Below are positions 21,298-30,786 of a stretch of DNA of 64,000 nt, in pieces (positions within the stretch are counted from its first letter, which is position 1; each line of letters opens with the position of its first letter). The stretch covers positions 62,001 to 126,000 of the forward strand of contig NZ_LGPC01000011.1 in NCBI RefSeq assembly GCF_001431205.1, written 5' to 3'. The notes below the pieces were generated by a model that was not told the origin of the DNA, searched no databases, and worked only from the letters and a program-made list of their open reading frames with translations. Position numbers and translations under genes: made by a program. The DNA is from Staphylococcus sp. NAM3COL9 (GTDB lineage: Bacteria > Bacillota > Bacilli > Staphylococcales > Staphylococcaceae).

Positions 21298-21329
21298 GAG
21301 GCTGAGATATAAATATATGTCTTAGCCTC
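21298..21329 (+). repeat. Dispersed intergenic hairpin, copy 1
   Basis: GAGGCTGAGATAT is inverted by ATGTCTTAGCCTC around a short AT loop. It has the same plan as the hairpin at 25687 (shared frame GAG-CTG-GA-ATAAA---ATGTCT-AG-CTC), and it resembles intergenic hairpins I recall from staphylococcal genomes. Confidence 0.65.
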
Positions 21330-21428
21330 TATAGTTATATTGATATTAGTTGACTGAAAATTGTAAATACCACGCGTAATTGTTTGCCAAAGGGGTCCGA
21401 TTTTTGAAAAATGTAAGGGGGTGCTTAA

Positions 21429-22283
21429 ATGAAAATGATGAAACAATTATTCCGTGATCATACTAAAAATATCATTTTGTGTTTGATTGGCGCATTTGTC
21501 AGTGCAATTGCAGTAAATTGCTTTATTCTAGAATCTAATCTTGGGGATGGAGGAACAGTTGGTATATCTTTAGCGCTTAAATATGCTTTTGGTTGGTCGC
21601 CAGCTCTAACTTCTTTAATTATTAATACAATTGTTATTATTGTAGGTTGGAAATTTTTAAGTACAAGAACTGCTGTATATACCTTTATTGCGAATACGGC
21701 AATTTCTTTATTTTTAAATTTAACTGAAAATTTCAGTACAGGTATAGATAACTTTGTAATCAACGCTGCTTTTGGAGGTGTGTTTGTAGGACTTGGCATA
21801 GGCTTAGTTATTGCAGCAGGTGGTGTCATTGGAGGAACTTCAGTTGTAGCTAAAATGCTGAATAAGTACTTTGATATAAAAACGTCACAAGGCATATTTT
21901 TATTAGATGGTTTAGTTGTGCTATCTTTCTTGTTTGTATTACCGTTAGAAAACGTGTTATTTACAATTATTATGATTTTCATTACTGAACGTGCAACTTC
22001 ATTTATAATTGAAGGCTTTAATCCTAAAAAAGCTGTTACGATTATTTCAGATAAAAATGAAAATATTAGTGATAGAATTAACAGTTTTACAGGTAGAGGC
22101 TCAACGTTGCTTAAAGGTAAGGGTGGTTTCGGTAAAAAAGAAACAAGTATGCTGTACGTTGTAGTACCACAATCCCAAGTCACGCGAGTCAAAAAATTAG
22201 TGAATGAAGAGGATGACAAAGCTTTCTTAGTTATACATGATGTACGTGACGTGCTAGGTAGTGGATTTATTAATTTAACATAA
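21429..22283 (+). CDS. YitT family membrane protein
   Basis: The protein is 284 aa with about five to six hydrophobic segments in the first 190 residues (for example around 17-35, 50-70, 75-95, 110-135 and 165-185). A soluble C-terminal DUF2179 domain (about 200-275) has KGKGGFGKKETSMLYVVV. NLGDGGTVGISLALKY and GGVIGGTSVVAKMLNKYF are typical YitT motifs. Transport function is unproven for the family. The ATG is preceded by AAGGGGGTGCTTAA. It stands alone, with its own upstream region. Confidence 0.88.
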   Translation: MKMMKQLFRDHTKNIILCLIGAFVSAIAVNCFILESNLGDGGTVGISLALKYAFGWSPALTSLIINTIVIIVGWKFLSTRTAVYTFIANTAISLFLNLTENFSTGIDNFVINAAFGGVFVGLGIGLVIAAGGVIGGTSVVAKMLNKYFDIKTSQGIFLLDGLVVLSFLFVLPLENVLFTIIMIFITERATSFIIEGFNPKKAVTIISDKNENISDRINSFTGRGSTLLKGKGGFGKKETSMLYVVVPQSQVTRVKKLVNEEDDKAFLVIHDVRDVLGSGFINLT

Positions 22284-22410
22284 GCCAGTACTTTGAACGT
22301 TAGTAAATGGGACTTTGTGAATATTTTACAACTTATAATAACGTTGTATATTCGATTTTTTACAATTTATCATTTATTCTATTATTAAGAAGAATTAAGG
22401 AGGTTGCATA

Positions 22411-22812
22411 ATGGCTATACCAAAAATAACTACATTTCTAATGTTCAACGGAGATGCAGAAGAAGCAATTAATTTATATGTGAATACGTTTGAAGATGCT
22501 GAAATATTGGCATTGGTAAGATATAGTGAAAGTGACAATGAACCAACAGGGGCTGTACAACACGCTATTTTTAGGTTGAAAGATCAAGTGTTTATGGCAA
22601 TTGATAATATGAATGGCGTTGATATAGAAATGAACCCAGCCGTATCATTATATGTCACTGTAGACAGTGTGTTAGAAATGGAACGCTTATTCAGTAATCT
22701 GAAAAGTGGGGGAGCCATTTTAATGCCTAAAACTCAAATGCCACCATTTAGAGAGTTTTCTTGGATACAAGATAAATTTGGTGTTAATTTTCAACTAGCG
22801 TTGCCAGAATAA
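22411..22812 (+). CDS. PhnB-like VOC family protein
   Basis: A single vicinal-oxygen-chelate domain of 133 aa, starting KITTFLMFNGDAEEAINLYVNTF and ending FGVNFQLALPE, which is the PhnB/YjdN (3-demethylubiquinone-9 methyltransferase-like) pattern. These proteins are annotated from fold; no reaction is established for this subgroup. AAGGAGGTTGCATA precedes the ATG. It stands between the yitT-like gene and a convergent rqcH, with a bidirectional terminator after it. Confidence 0.85.
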   Translation: MAIPKITTFLMFNGDAEEAINLYVNTFEDAEILALVRYSESDNEPTGAVQHAIFRLKDQVFMAIDNMNGVDIEMNPAVSLYVTVDSVLEMERLFSNLKSGGAILMPKTQMPPFREFSWIQDKFGVNFQLALPE

Positions 22813-22829
22813 ATTTAAATTATAGAATA

Positions 22830-22888
22830 AAAAAGCTAGGATATAATCGTTTTTGAAAAAATTCTAACGACGTTATCCTAGCTTTTTA
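22830..22888 (+). terminator. Bidirectional terminator between VOC gene and rqcH
   Basis: AAAAGCTAGGATA is inverted by TATCCTAGCTTTT, with A-rich sequence on one side and T-rich on the other. It lies between two converging genes. Confidence 0.85.
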
Positions 22889-22925
22889 TTATGTGTTTTG
22901 ATAAACATAACGCACATTCAAAAAA

Positions 22926-24623
22926 TTATTTCACTTTCATTTTTTGAATGTGGTCATAATCTGGTGTAGCAAAAAGCGTTTTTTGATTATCATATGTTAC
23001 AAAACCTGGTTTGGCACCTGAAGGTTTGTGTACATGCTTGATTTCTGTATAATCTACTGGAATTTGTCCAGAATTACCAGCTTTGGAGAAATAACCAGAT
23101 AACATGGCCGCTTCTTTAATCGTGTCTTCACTTGGTGCATCACTAAATATCACGACATGTGAGCCTGGTATATCTTTCGTGTGGAACCAAAGATGGTTTT
23201 TTGCTGCTTTTTTATTAGTTAAATAATCATTTTGTTTATTGTTTTTACCGACAAGAATCGTATCGCCATCAGTTGAAATATATTCTTGTAATTGAATGGA
23301 GTGTTTTTGTTTTTTCTTATTTTGTTTGCGTTGTTTCATAAAGCCCTGTTCTGCAAGCTCATCGCGGATATCGTCAATCTCATCAACAGAGATGTGTGCG
23401 AGCTGTTGTTCAATACTTTCAAAATAAGCAATATTTTCTTGAGTTAATTCAATTTGACGAAGTAACTCGTGTGCTCTTGTTTTTAACTTGTTATATTTTT
23501 TATAATAATTCTGCGCGTTGACAGCAGGGGATTTGGTTGGGTTAAGAGGAATTGTAATTTCTTCACCAGTATAATAATTAAGCGTTGTAATTTCTTTATC
23601 ACCTTGCTTAATTTGATAAATATTGGCTGTTATTAACTCACCATATAGTTGCTGTAATTCTTTTTCTTTTGTACCTTCTTGCTCATCAATCAATTTACTT
23701 AATTTATTTTGATATTTATGAAGTTGTTGTTGTACAAATTTAACTAAATCATTAGCACGTTGTTTGACGCGTTCTCTTTCACCACGTGCATCATAATAGC
23801 GATCAAGTAAATCATGCAGTGAATCGTATTCTACAACATCATCATAAAATTGATTTAATTTCATAAAGTAAAAATCTTCTTTACCTGTTTCATGATTTTT
23901 ATGAAAAACAGGTATAGGCTCATCCTTAGTTTCTTCAATTACTGTGTCAAATGCTTCAGGCAAAGTTTGAGCAGTCATGAATTGCTTTCTGCTAACAATT
24001 TCATTAGTGATCAATGGACTAAAACCTTCTATATGATCTAGTAATTGTCGTGCTATTTTCCCACTATTAAAATCTATATATTTTAATACAGTTTCTCCAG
24101 ATATATCATATGGGCTAATTTTGTTTTGCGCAGGTGGTGCTTCATATTGAAAACCGGGCATTACAGTACGATATTGATTTGTATTTGGTGTTAAATGCTT
24201 AAAGCCTTCAATAATCTTACGCGCTTCGTTGACTAATATTAAATTACTGTGTTTACCCATAATTTCTAATATAATTGTACGATGTATTGTATCGCCAATT
24301 TCATCTTTACTCTTCACATCTATTTCTACGCGTCTATCATTACCAATTTGTCTTACTGCTTTTATAAAGCCACCTTCAATATGTTTACGGAACACACGTG
24401 CAAACATAGGAGGATTAAATGGATTATCATATTTTTTATTAGTTAAATGCATTCTAGTAAAACTTGGATGAATAGAAAGTAGAAGCTGATGATTTTTACG
24501 ATTTTGACGCACAACGACAAGAAGTGTGTCGTTTTCTGGTTGATTTATTTTGTGGATTCTACCACCTACAAGAAATTGTAGAGATTCCACCATTTTTTTA
24601 GTGAATAAACCATCATATGCCAT
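22926..24623 (-). CDS. rqcH: RqcH/NFACT ribosome quality-control protein (FbpA/YloA family)
   Basis: RqcH binds obstructed 50S subunits carrying peptidyl-tRNA and adds C-terminal alanine tails that mark nascent chains for degradation. NFACT-N (about 1-200) carries the conserved Asp96-Arg97 pair in GNDRRVEI, needed for tailing in Bacillus. A helix-hairpin-helix and a long coiled coil (about 285-430) follow. The C-terminal NFACT-R domain has HLWFHTKDIPGSHVVI. The length is 565 aa. Older annotation calls the family fibronectin-binding protein A-like, but no signal peptide or wall anchor is present, so a cytoplasmic role is favoured. Confidence 0.95.
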   Translation of the reverse strand: MAYDGLFTKKMVESLQFLVGGRIHKINQPENDTLLVVVRQNRKNHQLLLSIHPSFTRMHLTNKKYDNPFNPPMFARVFRKHIEGGFIKAVRQIGNDRRVEIDVKSKDEIGDTIHRTIILEIMGKHSNLILVNEARKIIEGFKHLTPNTNQYRTVMPGFQYEAPPAQNKISPYDISGETVLKYIDFNSGKIARQLLDHIEGFSPLITNEIVSRKQFMTAQTLPEAFDTVIEETKDEPIPVFHKNHETGKEDFYFMKLNQFYDDVVEYDSLHDLLDRYYDARGERERVKQRANDLVKFVQQQLHKYQNKLSKLIDEQEGTKEKELQQLYGELITANIYQIKQGDKEITTLNYYTGEEITIPLNPTKSPAVNAQNYYKKYNKLKTRAHELLRQIELTQENIAYFESIEQQLAHISVDEIDDIRDELAEQGFMKQRKQNKKKQKHSIQLQEYISTDGDTILVGKNNKQNDYLTNKKAAKNHLWFHTKDIPGSHVVIFSDAPSEDTIKEAAMLSGYFSKAGNSGQIPVDYTEIKHVHKPSGAKPGFVTYDNQKTLFATPDYDHIQKMKVK

Positions 24624-24779
24624 TACTATCAGCCACCTTATTTTTAGTCATTCAACATATTGTAACATGGCGTAAAGATTAGGTCATGAGCAAAGTTTGT
24701 GTTGTGGGACGCTATACAATTGAATGTTCCTTATGGTATCATATGTTAATAATAGAAGATTAGCTTAGAGAGGTAGTAA

Positions 24780-25405
<626 letters not shown>

Positions 25406-25406
<1 letters not shown>

Positions 25407-25621
25407 TGTTATACCCACCATTAAATGAATTAACAGCAAAAGTTAATTCAAAATATTTAATTGCAACTACTGCTGCAAAACGTGCTCGCGAAATAGATGA
25501 AAATCCAGAATCTGCATTGTTAAGCAAATATGATGCAAAAAAACCTGTAGGTAAAGCGCTAGAAGAAATCGCTGGCGGAGATGTTTATCCTGACGGACTT
25601 TACAAAATACCATCTAAGTAA
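25406..25621 (+). CDS. rpoZ: RNA polymerase omega subunit
   Basis: Omega (71 aa) helps fold and assemble the beta' subunit. It shows YPPLNELTAKVNSKYLIATTAAKRAREID and the KKPVGKALEEIAGGD block typical of Firmicutes omega. TTGGAGGCAAAAAA precedes the ATG, which overlaps the gmk stop, so the pair is translationally coupled. Confidence 0.96.
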
Positions 25622-25686
25622 TTAAAAGTTAATCTTGAAACATATAAATAGCAACTAGCACGGTGCGAGTTAAAAGCTTTTCAAAC

Positions 25687-25718
25687 GAGTCTGGGACATA
25701 AACACATGTCTCAGACTC
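25687..25718 (+). repeat. Dispersed intergenic hairpin, copy 2
   Basis: GAGTCTGGGACAT is inverted by ATGTCTCAGACTC with a 6-nt AAACAC loop. It shares its layout and much of its sequence with the hairpin at 21298. Confidence 0.75.
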
Positions 25719-25859
25719 AATTGTTAGGTGGAAGCGTAGCTGTTTGATATCTAAGTTGTACTTGTTTTAAGCTTTTAAAGTATTACTTCTTCATTTATGA
25801 AGATAAGCAGTGCCTATACAAGCGCTTCAGCTCTTGTATTCTTTTTTAGTGATACTTGC

Positions 25860-25909
25860 GGGAGCAGGATAGAAATCAAATTTTGATTTCTATCCTGCTC
25901 CCTTTTTTT
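25860..25909 (+). terminator. Strong terminator, perfect 21-bp stem
   Basis: Left arm GGGAGCAGGATAGAAATCAA plus one A, and its exact complement, are separated by one base, then a run of seven Ts follows. It probably ends gmk-rpoZ transcripts. The long perfect palindrome is unusual for a simple terminator and may be a dispersed element. Confidence 0.85.
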
Positions 25910-26051
25910 ATTTAATTTAAAATTTTGTGTATAATGGTGATTAATCATCTATTTAAAGCATACAATAACAAATTAACCTTTGTTTTATTTATAAACATAA
26001 AATTATAGCCCATTAAGAGGTCATATTTAAATTATTTGGAGGAGATTTGCA

Positions 26052-27260
26052 ATGAAACGAATATTACTTGCTGTTACAGGTGGAATTGCTGCGTATAAAG
26101 CAATTGATTTAACAAGTAAATTAACGCAAGCAGACTATGACGTTAGAGTCATGCTGACAGATCATGCACAAGAGTTTGTGACCCCATTAGCTTTTCAAGC
26201 AATTGGTAGAAATCCAGTTTATACAAGTACTTTTTTAGAACAAAATCCGGAAGAAATTCAACATGTTGCATTAGGTGATTGGGCGGATGCAATCGTAGTG
26301 GCACCGGCAACAGCAAATATAATCGCCAAACTTGCAAATGGCATTGCTGATGATATGGTGACGTCGACATTGCTCGCTACTGAGACAGCTAAATTTATTG
26401 CGCCAGCGATGAATGTGCATATGTATGAAAATAAACGAACACAACACAATCTCGCTACGCTGAGTTCAGATGGTTATTATTTTCTTGAACCTGGCGAGGG
26501 TTTTTTAGCATGTGGCTATGTAGCAAAAGGTCGCATGGAAGAACCATTGCAAATCGTTGAAAGATTAAACCAGTTTTTCAAAGACAATGATCAAGCATCT
26601 TATTCGATAGACAGCCGATTTGAAGGTATGAATGCGTTAATCACTGCTGGACCTACTGTTGAAGAGTTAGATCCAGTACGTTATTTATCTAACCGATCAT
26701 CAGGAAAAATTGGTTATGCATTGGCAGAATCACTAACTAAGCGTGGAGCTAACGTCACACTCATATCTGGACCTACACGCCTAACACCTCCAGAAAATGT
26801 GAATGTTATCCAAATCCAAAGTGCTGAGGAAATGTTTGAAGCAGTTAAAACCCGCTATGATGAACAAGATATCGTATTTAAGGCTGCAGCAGTATCAGAT
26901 TATGCACCTGCTGAAATGTTAGAGCACAAACTAAAAAAACAAGAGGGTACATTATCTGTGACTTTTAAACGTACGCCAGATATATTGAAATATTTAGGTG
27001 AACACAAAACGAAGCAATTCTTAGTAGGTTTTGCTGCAGAAACACAAAATATTGAAATATATGCTCAGAAAAAACTGCAACATAAAAAGGCAGATGTGAT
27101 TATTGCTAATAACGTAGGAGATCGTTCAATAGGATTTAGTTCAGACGACAATGACTATACGATGTATTTTGAAGATGGGGATCCTATTATTTTAGGAAAA
27201 CATAAAAAAGTCATATTAGCGGAGCATATCTTAGATAGTTTAGAAACAAGGTGGAAATAA
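26052..27260 (+). CDS. coaBC: Bifunctional CoaBC (phosphopantothenoylcysteine synthetase/decarboxylase)
   Basis: The enzyme carries out two consecutive coenzyme A steps. The N-terminal FMN-dependent CoaC domain (about 1-190) has VTGGIAAYKA, ALGDWADAIVVAPATANIIAK, the PAMNVHMYEN motif and ACGYVAKGRMEEP with the catalytic Cys. The C-terminal CoaB domain (about 195-402) has ITAGPTVEELDPVRYLSN, SSGKIGYALAE and the conserved KKADVIIANNV region. The length is 402 aa. TTGGAGGAGATTTGC precedes the ATG. priA starts one base after the stop, the common Firmicutes pairing. Confidence 0.97.
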   Translation: MKRILLAVTGGIAAYKAIDLTSKLTQADYDVRVMLTDHAQEFVTPLAFQAIGRNPVYTSTFLEQNPEEIQHVALGDWADAIVVAPATANIIAKLANGIADDMVTSTLLATETAKFIAPAMNVHMYENKRTQHNLATLSSDGYYFLEPGEGFLACGYVAKGRMEEPLQIVERLNQFFKDNDQASYSIDSRFEGMNALITAGPTVEELDPVRYLSNRSSGKIGYALAESLTKRGANVTLISGPTRLTPPENVNVIQIQSAEEMFEAVKTRYDEQDIVFKAAAVSDYAPAEMLEHKLKKQEGTLSVTFKRTPDILKYLGEHKTKQFLVGFAAETQNIEIYAQKKLQHKKADVIIANNVGDRSIGFSSDDNDYTMYFEDGDPIILGKHKKVILAEHILDSLETRWK

Positions 27261-27261
27261 A

Positions 27262-29670
27262 ATGATAGCAAAAGTAATTGTTGATATACCTTCTAAAAGT
27301 GTGGACTTTACGTTCGATTATATTATTCCTAAAAGATTACAATCCATGATACAAGTTGGTATGCGTGTCATTGTGCCTTTTGGACCAAGAACAATTCAAG
27401 GCTATATTATGGAAATAACTGAACAACCTGACGCAAATATAGACATAACTAAGTTAAAAGAGATAAAAGAAATTCAAGATATTAAACCAGAACTAACTGA
27501 GGAACTCATTAAGTTAACGGATTGGTATAATAATTACTTTGTGACGAAGCGCATTTCTATGTTGGAAGTGATGTTACCAAGTGCAATTAAAGCTAAATAT
27601 ACAAAAGTTTTTTCAATTAAAAATGCTGAAGCGATTCCGGAACAGTTACGTCAACATTTTGACAGCGAAGGGCATTACGCGTATAAAGAAGCTCAATATA
27701 ATGATGATTTATCTATCATCTCCCCTTTATTAAAGCAAGGTGATATTAGGGAAGTGACATTGCTTTCTCAAAGTCTCAGCAAAAAGAAACAACGAGCTGT
27801 GAGAGTGATAGAAGGTTTTGAATATGATGCTGTACTTGGTTCTTTAGAAAAGTCTCAAAAACAATATGATTTATATGCTTATTTAATTGATGAACGTCAC
27901 CACATTGTATTACTGAAACAATTAGAAGAAATGAACTTTTCAAAATCGAGTATTGATACACTTATGCGCAAAGGCTTTGTGGAAAAATACGATGCTATCG
28001 TTGAACGGGATCCTTTTGAAACACGCGTATTTGAACAAGACGAAAAGCAACAACTCACAGTTGATCAACAGCAAGCATTTGAAGCAATACTCAAAAATAT
28101 TGAGGCACATAAACAGAGAACCTTTTTACTCCATGGTGTGACTGGTTCAGGCAAGACTGAAGTGTATTTGCAAACAATTGAAGAAGTGTTGCATTTAGAT
28201 AGACAAGCTATGATGTTAGTGCCTGAAATTGCATTAACGCCACAAATGGTTTTAAGGTTTAAGCAACGATTTGGTGACGAAGTTGCCGTGCTCCATTCAG
28301 GTTTGTCGAAAGGTGAACGTTATGATGAATGGCAAAAAATCAGAGATGGTAAAGCTCGAGTAAGTGTTGGTGCACGGTCAAGTGTGTTTGCACCATTTAA
28401 AAATTTAGGCATGATTATTATTGATGAAGAACATGAATCGTCTTATAAACAAGAGGATTATCCTAGATACCATGCGCGTGATATTGCTCAGTGGCGCAGT
28501 CAATACCATCAGTGCCCATTAGTATTAGGGAGTGCCACACCGAGTTTAGAAACATACGCGCGCGCAGATAAGGGTGTTTATGAACTGTTATCTTTACCTA
28601 ACAGAGTCAATCAACGGGCGTTACCAGAAATTGAAATTGTTGATATGAGAGCTGAATTAAGTGCAGGTAACCGGTCTATGTTTTCTGAACAATTACGTGA
28701 AGCAATTCAAAATCGATTAGATAAACAAGAACAGATTGTATTGTTTTTAAATCGTCGAGGCTATGCATCATTTATGTTATGTAGAGATTGTGGCCATGTA
28801 CCACAATGTCCCAATTGTGATATCTCATTGACTTATCATAAGTCTTCGGACCAATTGAAGTGTCATTATTGTGGTCACCAAGAAACACCACCGAACAAAT
28901 GTCCTAATTGTGAAAGTGAACATATTAGACAAGTTGGTACAGGTACTCAAAGGGTTGAGGAATTATTACAAGAAGTGTTCCAAGAAGCACGCATTATACG
29001 TATGGATGTTGATACTACAACTCGTAAAGGTGCTCATGAAAAATTATTGAATGATTTTGGGTCAGGTAAAGGAGATATTTTATTAGGTACTCAAATGATT
29101 GCGAAAGGATTAGACTTTCCTAATATCACACTAGTAGGTGTACTCAATGCAGATACAATGCTAAATCTTCCTGACTTTAGAGCAAGCGAACGTACTTACC
29201 AATTATTAACGCAAGTATCTGGTCGTGCAGGACGTCACGAAAAAGAAGGACAAGTAATCATTCAAACTTATAATCCAGAACATTATGCGATTAAAGATGT
29301 TCAAGAAAATGATTATCCAGCCTTCTTTAACAAAGAAATGAATTATAGGAAAATAGGGAAGTATCCTCCTTACTTCTTTTTAATGAATTTCACTATCACA
29401 CACAAAGATATGAAGAAAGTAATGGAAGCATCGAAACATATTCATAAAATTTTATTACAGCATTTATCAGATAAAGCATTAGTACTAGGACCATCTCCAG
29501 CAGCATTATCAAGAATAAATAATGAATATCGCTTCCAAATTTTAATTAAATATAAAAGTGAACCAGCGCTACACGAAGCGCTTAAGTATTTAGATGATTA
29601 TTATCACGACCAATATTTAAAAGATAAGCTATCGTTAAAAATTGATATTAATCCTCAAATGATGATGTGA
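27262..29670 (+). CDS. priA: Primosomal protein N' (PriA helicase)
   Basis: PriA recognises stalled or collapsed replication forks and starts reloading of the replicative helicase. The N-terminal DNA-binding domain spans about residues 1-110. The helicase core has Walker A GVTGSGKTEVY (about 293-303), DEEH in IIDEEHESSYKQ, and LGSATPSLE. A zinc-binding insertion has four CxxC pairs (CRDC, CPNC, CHYC, CPNC, about 511-553). The late helicase motifs GTQMIAKGLDFPNITLV and QVSGRAGR follow. The length is 802 aa. Followed by a terminator. Confidence 0.97.
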   Translation: MIAKVIVDIPSKSVDFTFDYIIPKRLQSMIQVGMRVIVPFGPRTIQGYIMEITEQPDANIDITKLKEIKEIQDIKPELTEELIKLTDWYNNYFVTKRISMLEVMLPSAIKAKYTKVFSIKNAEAIPEQLRQHFDSEGHYAYKEAQYNDDLSIISPLLKQGDIREVTLLSQSLSKKKQRAVRVIEGFEYDAVLGSLEKSQKQYDLYAYLIDERHHIVLLKQLEEMNFSKSSIDTLMRKGFVEKYDAIVERDPFETRVFEQDEKQQLTVDQQQAFEAILKNIEAHKQRTFLLHGVTGSGKTEVYLQTIEEVLHLDRQAMMLVPEIALTPQMVLRFKQRFGDEVAVLHSGLSKGERYDEWQKIRDGKARVSVGARSSVFAPFKNLGMIIIDEEHESSYKQEDYPRYHARDIAQWRSQYHQCPLVLGSATPSLETYARADKGVYELLSLPNRVNQRALPEIEIVDMRAELSAGNRSMFSEQLREAIQNRLDKQEQIVLFLNRRGYASFMLCRDCGHVPQCPNCDISLTYHKSSDQLKCHYCGHQETPPNKCPNCESEHIRQVGTGTQRVEELLQEVFQEARIIRMDVDTTTRKGAHEKLLNDFGSGKGDILLGTQMIAKGLDFPNITLVGVLNADTMLNLPDFRASERTYQLLTQVSGRAGRHEKEGQVIIQTYNPEHYAIKDVQENDYPAFFNKEMNYRKIGKYPPYFFLMNFTITHKDMKKVMEASKHIHKILLQHLSDKALVLGPSPAALSRINNEYRFQILIKYKSEPALHEALKYLDDYYHDQYLKDKLSLKIDINPQMMM

Positions 29671-29748
29671 GCAGCTTGGTTAAATAGCTTAACTATAGTT
29701 GATACAAAGGTTACAGAGGTTTGTAGCATTAAATAACGGCAGTAAAAG

Positions 29749-29804
29749 GACAAATAGTTTAACTTGAGACATTTTTAAGTCTTAGTTAACTGTTTGTCTT
29801 TTTT
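29749..29804 (+). terminator. Terminator after priA
   Basis: GACAAATAGTTTAACTTGAGAC pairs imperfectly with GTCTTAGTTAACTGTTTGTC around ATTTTTAA, followed by TTTTTT. The arms run about 20 bp. Confidence 0.85.
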
Positions 29805-29904
29805 ACTATTATTTTACTGTTATATAGTGGAATTCGTCGATTTTCATCAATAAAATACTAGATTAGAGGAGTTTTTGTGAGGAAAAAACAAATCATTAAT
29901 ATTG

Positions 29905-29997
29905 CTAATGATTATAAATAGCATCTATGAAGGGGAATAAATACGCTAAAAACATAAGTATTACTAGAATAGCTATAAACCAGTTTTCTTTATCCAA
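29905..29997 (-). CDS. Candidate 30-aa hydrophobic membrane peptide
   Basis: On the minus strand, TTG followed by 29 codons and TAG encodes a peptide starting MDKENWFIAILVIL and ending FIDAIYNH: one transmembrane helix with charged ends. AAAGG lies about 10 nt before the TTG. A TATAAT -10 box with a weak TTATTG -35 (16-bp spacing) lies 37 nt further up, next to a palindrome. An upstream ATG in another frame stops after five codons. The promoter, ribosome-binding site and coherent helix make it plausible, but the TTG start and short length leave real doubt. No function assigned. Confidence 0.5.
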   Translation of the reverse strand: MDKENWFIAILVILMFLAYLFPFIDAIYNH

Positions 29998-30020
29998 ACT
30001 TATTCATCCTTTGTAAAAGT

Positions 30021-30039
30021 ATATGGTAACCATATTATA
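30021..30039 (-). promoter_or_regulatory. Probable promoter and palindrome for the 30-aa peptide
   Basis: On the minus strand TATAAT is at 30039-30034, directly adjoining the near-perfect palindrome ATATGGTTACCATAT (30035-30021). The palindrome would cover the expected transcription start, a typical operator position. Confidence 0.45.
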
Positions 30040-30400
30040 AAAGAATAACTAAAATCAATAACATAGAGTGAATGTAATTAAATCTTTAAGTTAAATTAAC
30101 AATGTTATTAAAAGTATATAGTGAACTATCATTTATTATAAAGGTCTTTTTATTTTTTTATTTTTAAAATTTTAAATGTCTATAACAATTGTTATGTATG
30201 CAAATGTAATTTATAAAAAACATATCAAATTTAAAATTTGCAATTAATTCGTTATACAGTTATATTGAATAGTAACGAGCCCAATATAAATTGATATCAA
30301 ACTTATCTAAAATAAAGATTTGAAATTTTAATATCAGCAATAAAATACAGTGATGCGCATTTTTGCATCATGTAAATATAATGACTAAGGGGATTTGTCT

Positions 30401-30595
30401 ATGAGTTTAATGAATAAGAGAGAAGCTACAGGATTAAGTATAGTTGAATTATCAAATCGGATTGCATCTTTATATAATACGAAATTAAGTCCTGAATTAA
30501 TTGAATGCATAGAAAATAAGCAAACGAAATTAAAAAATGAAGATGCACAAATATTGGCCGAATTTTTTAATACAACCTCTGAAGATTTAATGTGA
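30401..30595 (+). CDS. Small helix-turn-helix-like protein (XRE type)
   Basis: This is a 64-aa protein whose middle resembles a Cro/CI-type helix-turn-helix: SIVELSNRIASLYNTKLSPELIECIENKQTKLKNEDAQILAEFFNTTSEDL. The end matches the helix 4-5 'ILAEFFNTTSEDL' pattern of XRE repressors, while the recognition helix is irregular. It is a stand-alone domain with no effector region. AAGGGGATTTGTCT precedes the ATG. It may regulate the acetyltransferase gene downstream or itself; that is inference. Confidence that it is a gene is moderate to good, and in its family moderate. Confidence 0.68.
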   Translation: MSLMNKREATGLSIVELSNRIASLYNTKLSPELIECIENKQTKLKNEDAQILAEFFNTTSEDLM

Positions 30596-30786
30596 ACCAA
30601 ACATACTTTAAAAGTCATCCAAATGAGTATATTAACTATAAAGCATGAGTATTATTGCACTTGTTAAACATTGATTTTAACGCTATACATTAATATTTAA
30701 AATAAGTAGATAAAATTTTAAATTTTAGTGTATAGTGGGCCTATAAATCTTAGTATAGTACGAGTGAATAAAGGGGCAATGTGGCA

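Larger units (their letters stand above)
20822..21428 (+). other. Long intergenic region between the pyr operon and yitT-like gene
   Basis: About 600 bp, AT-rich. Apart from the minus-strand peptide it holds a palindromic site near 21184 and a staphylococcal-type hairpin at 21298. A short segment just before the next gene (GCCAAAGGGGTCCG, about 21388) is G-rich for this DNA. No other gene is supported. Confidence 0.6.
25622..26051 (+). other. Intergenic region rpoZ-coaBC with two large hairpins
   Basis: About 430 bp without a gene. It contains a dispersed staphylococcal hairpin (25687) and a perfect 21-bp inverted repeat (25860), each listed separately. AT-rich sequence with the coaBC promoter and TTGGAGGAGATTTGC ribosome-binding site follows. 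Confidence 0.7.
29805..30400 (+). other. AT-rich intergenic region priA to small HTH gene
   Basis: About 600 bp of very AT-rich DNA. It contains the minus-strand peptide ORF and its promoter, listed below. A hairpin near 30351-30370 (TGATGC with GCATCA) lies before the small HTH-like gene. I see nothing else that I can support. Confidence 0.55.

Noticed and set aside
21458-22219. 253-codon minus-strand open frame
   Set aside because: It is antisense to the YitT-like gene and reflects its codon pattern; no ribosome-binding site, and the plus-strand frame has a recognised family.
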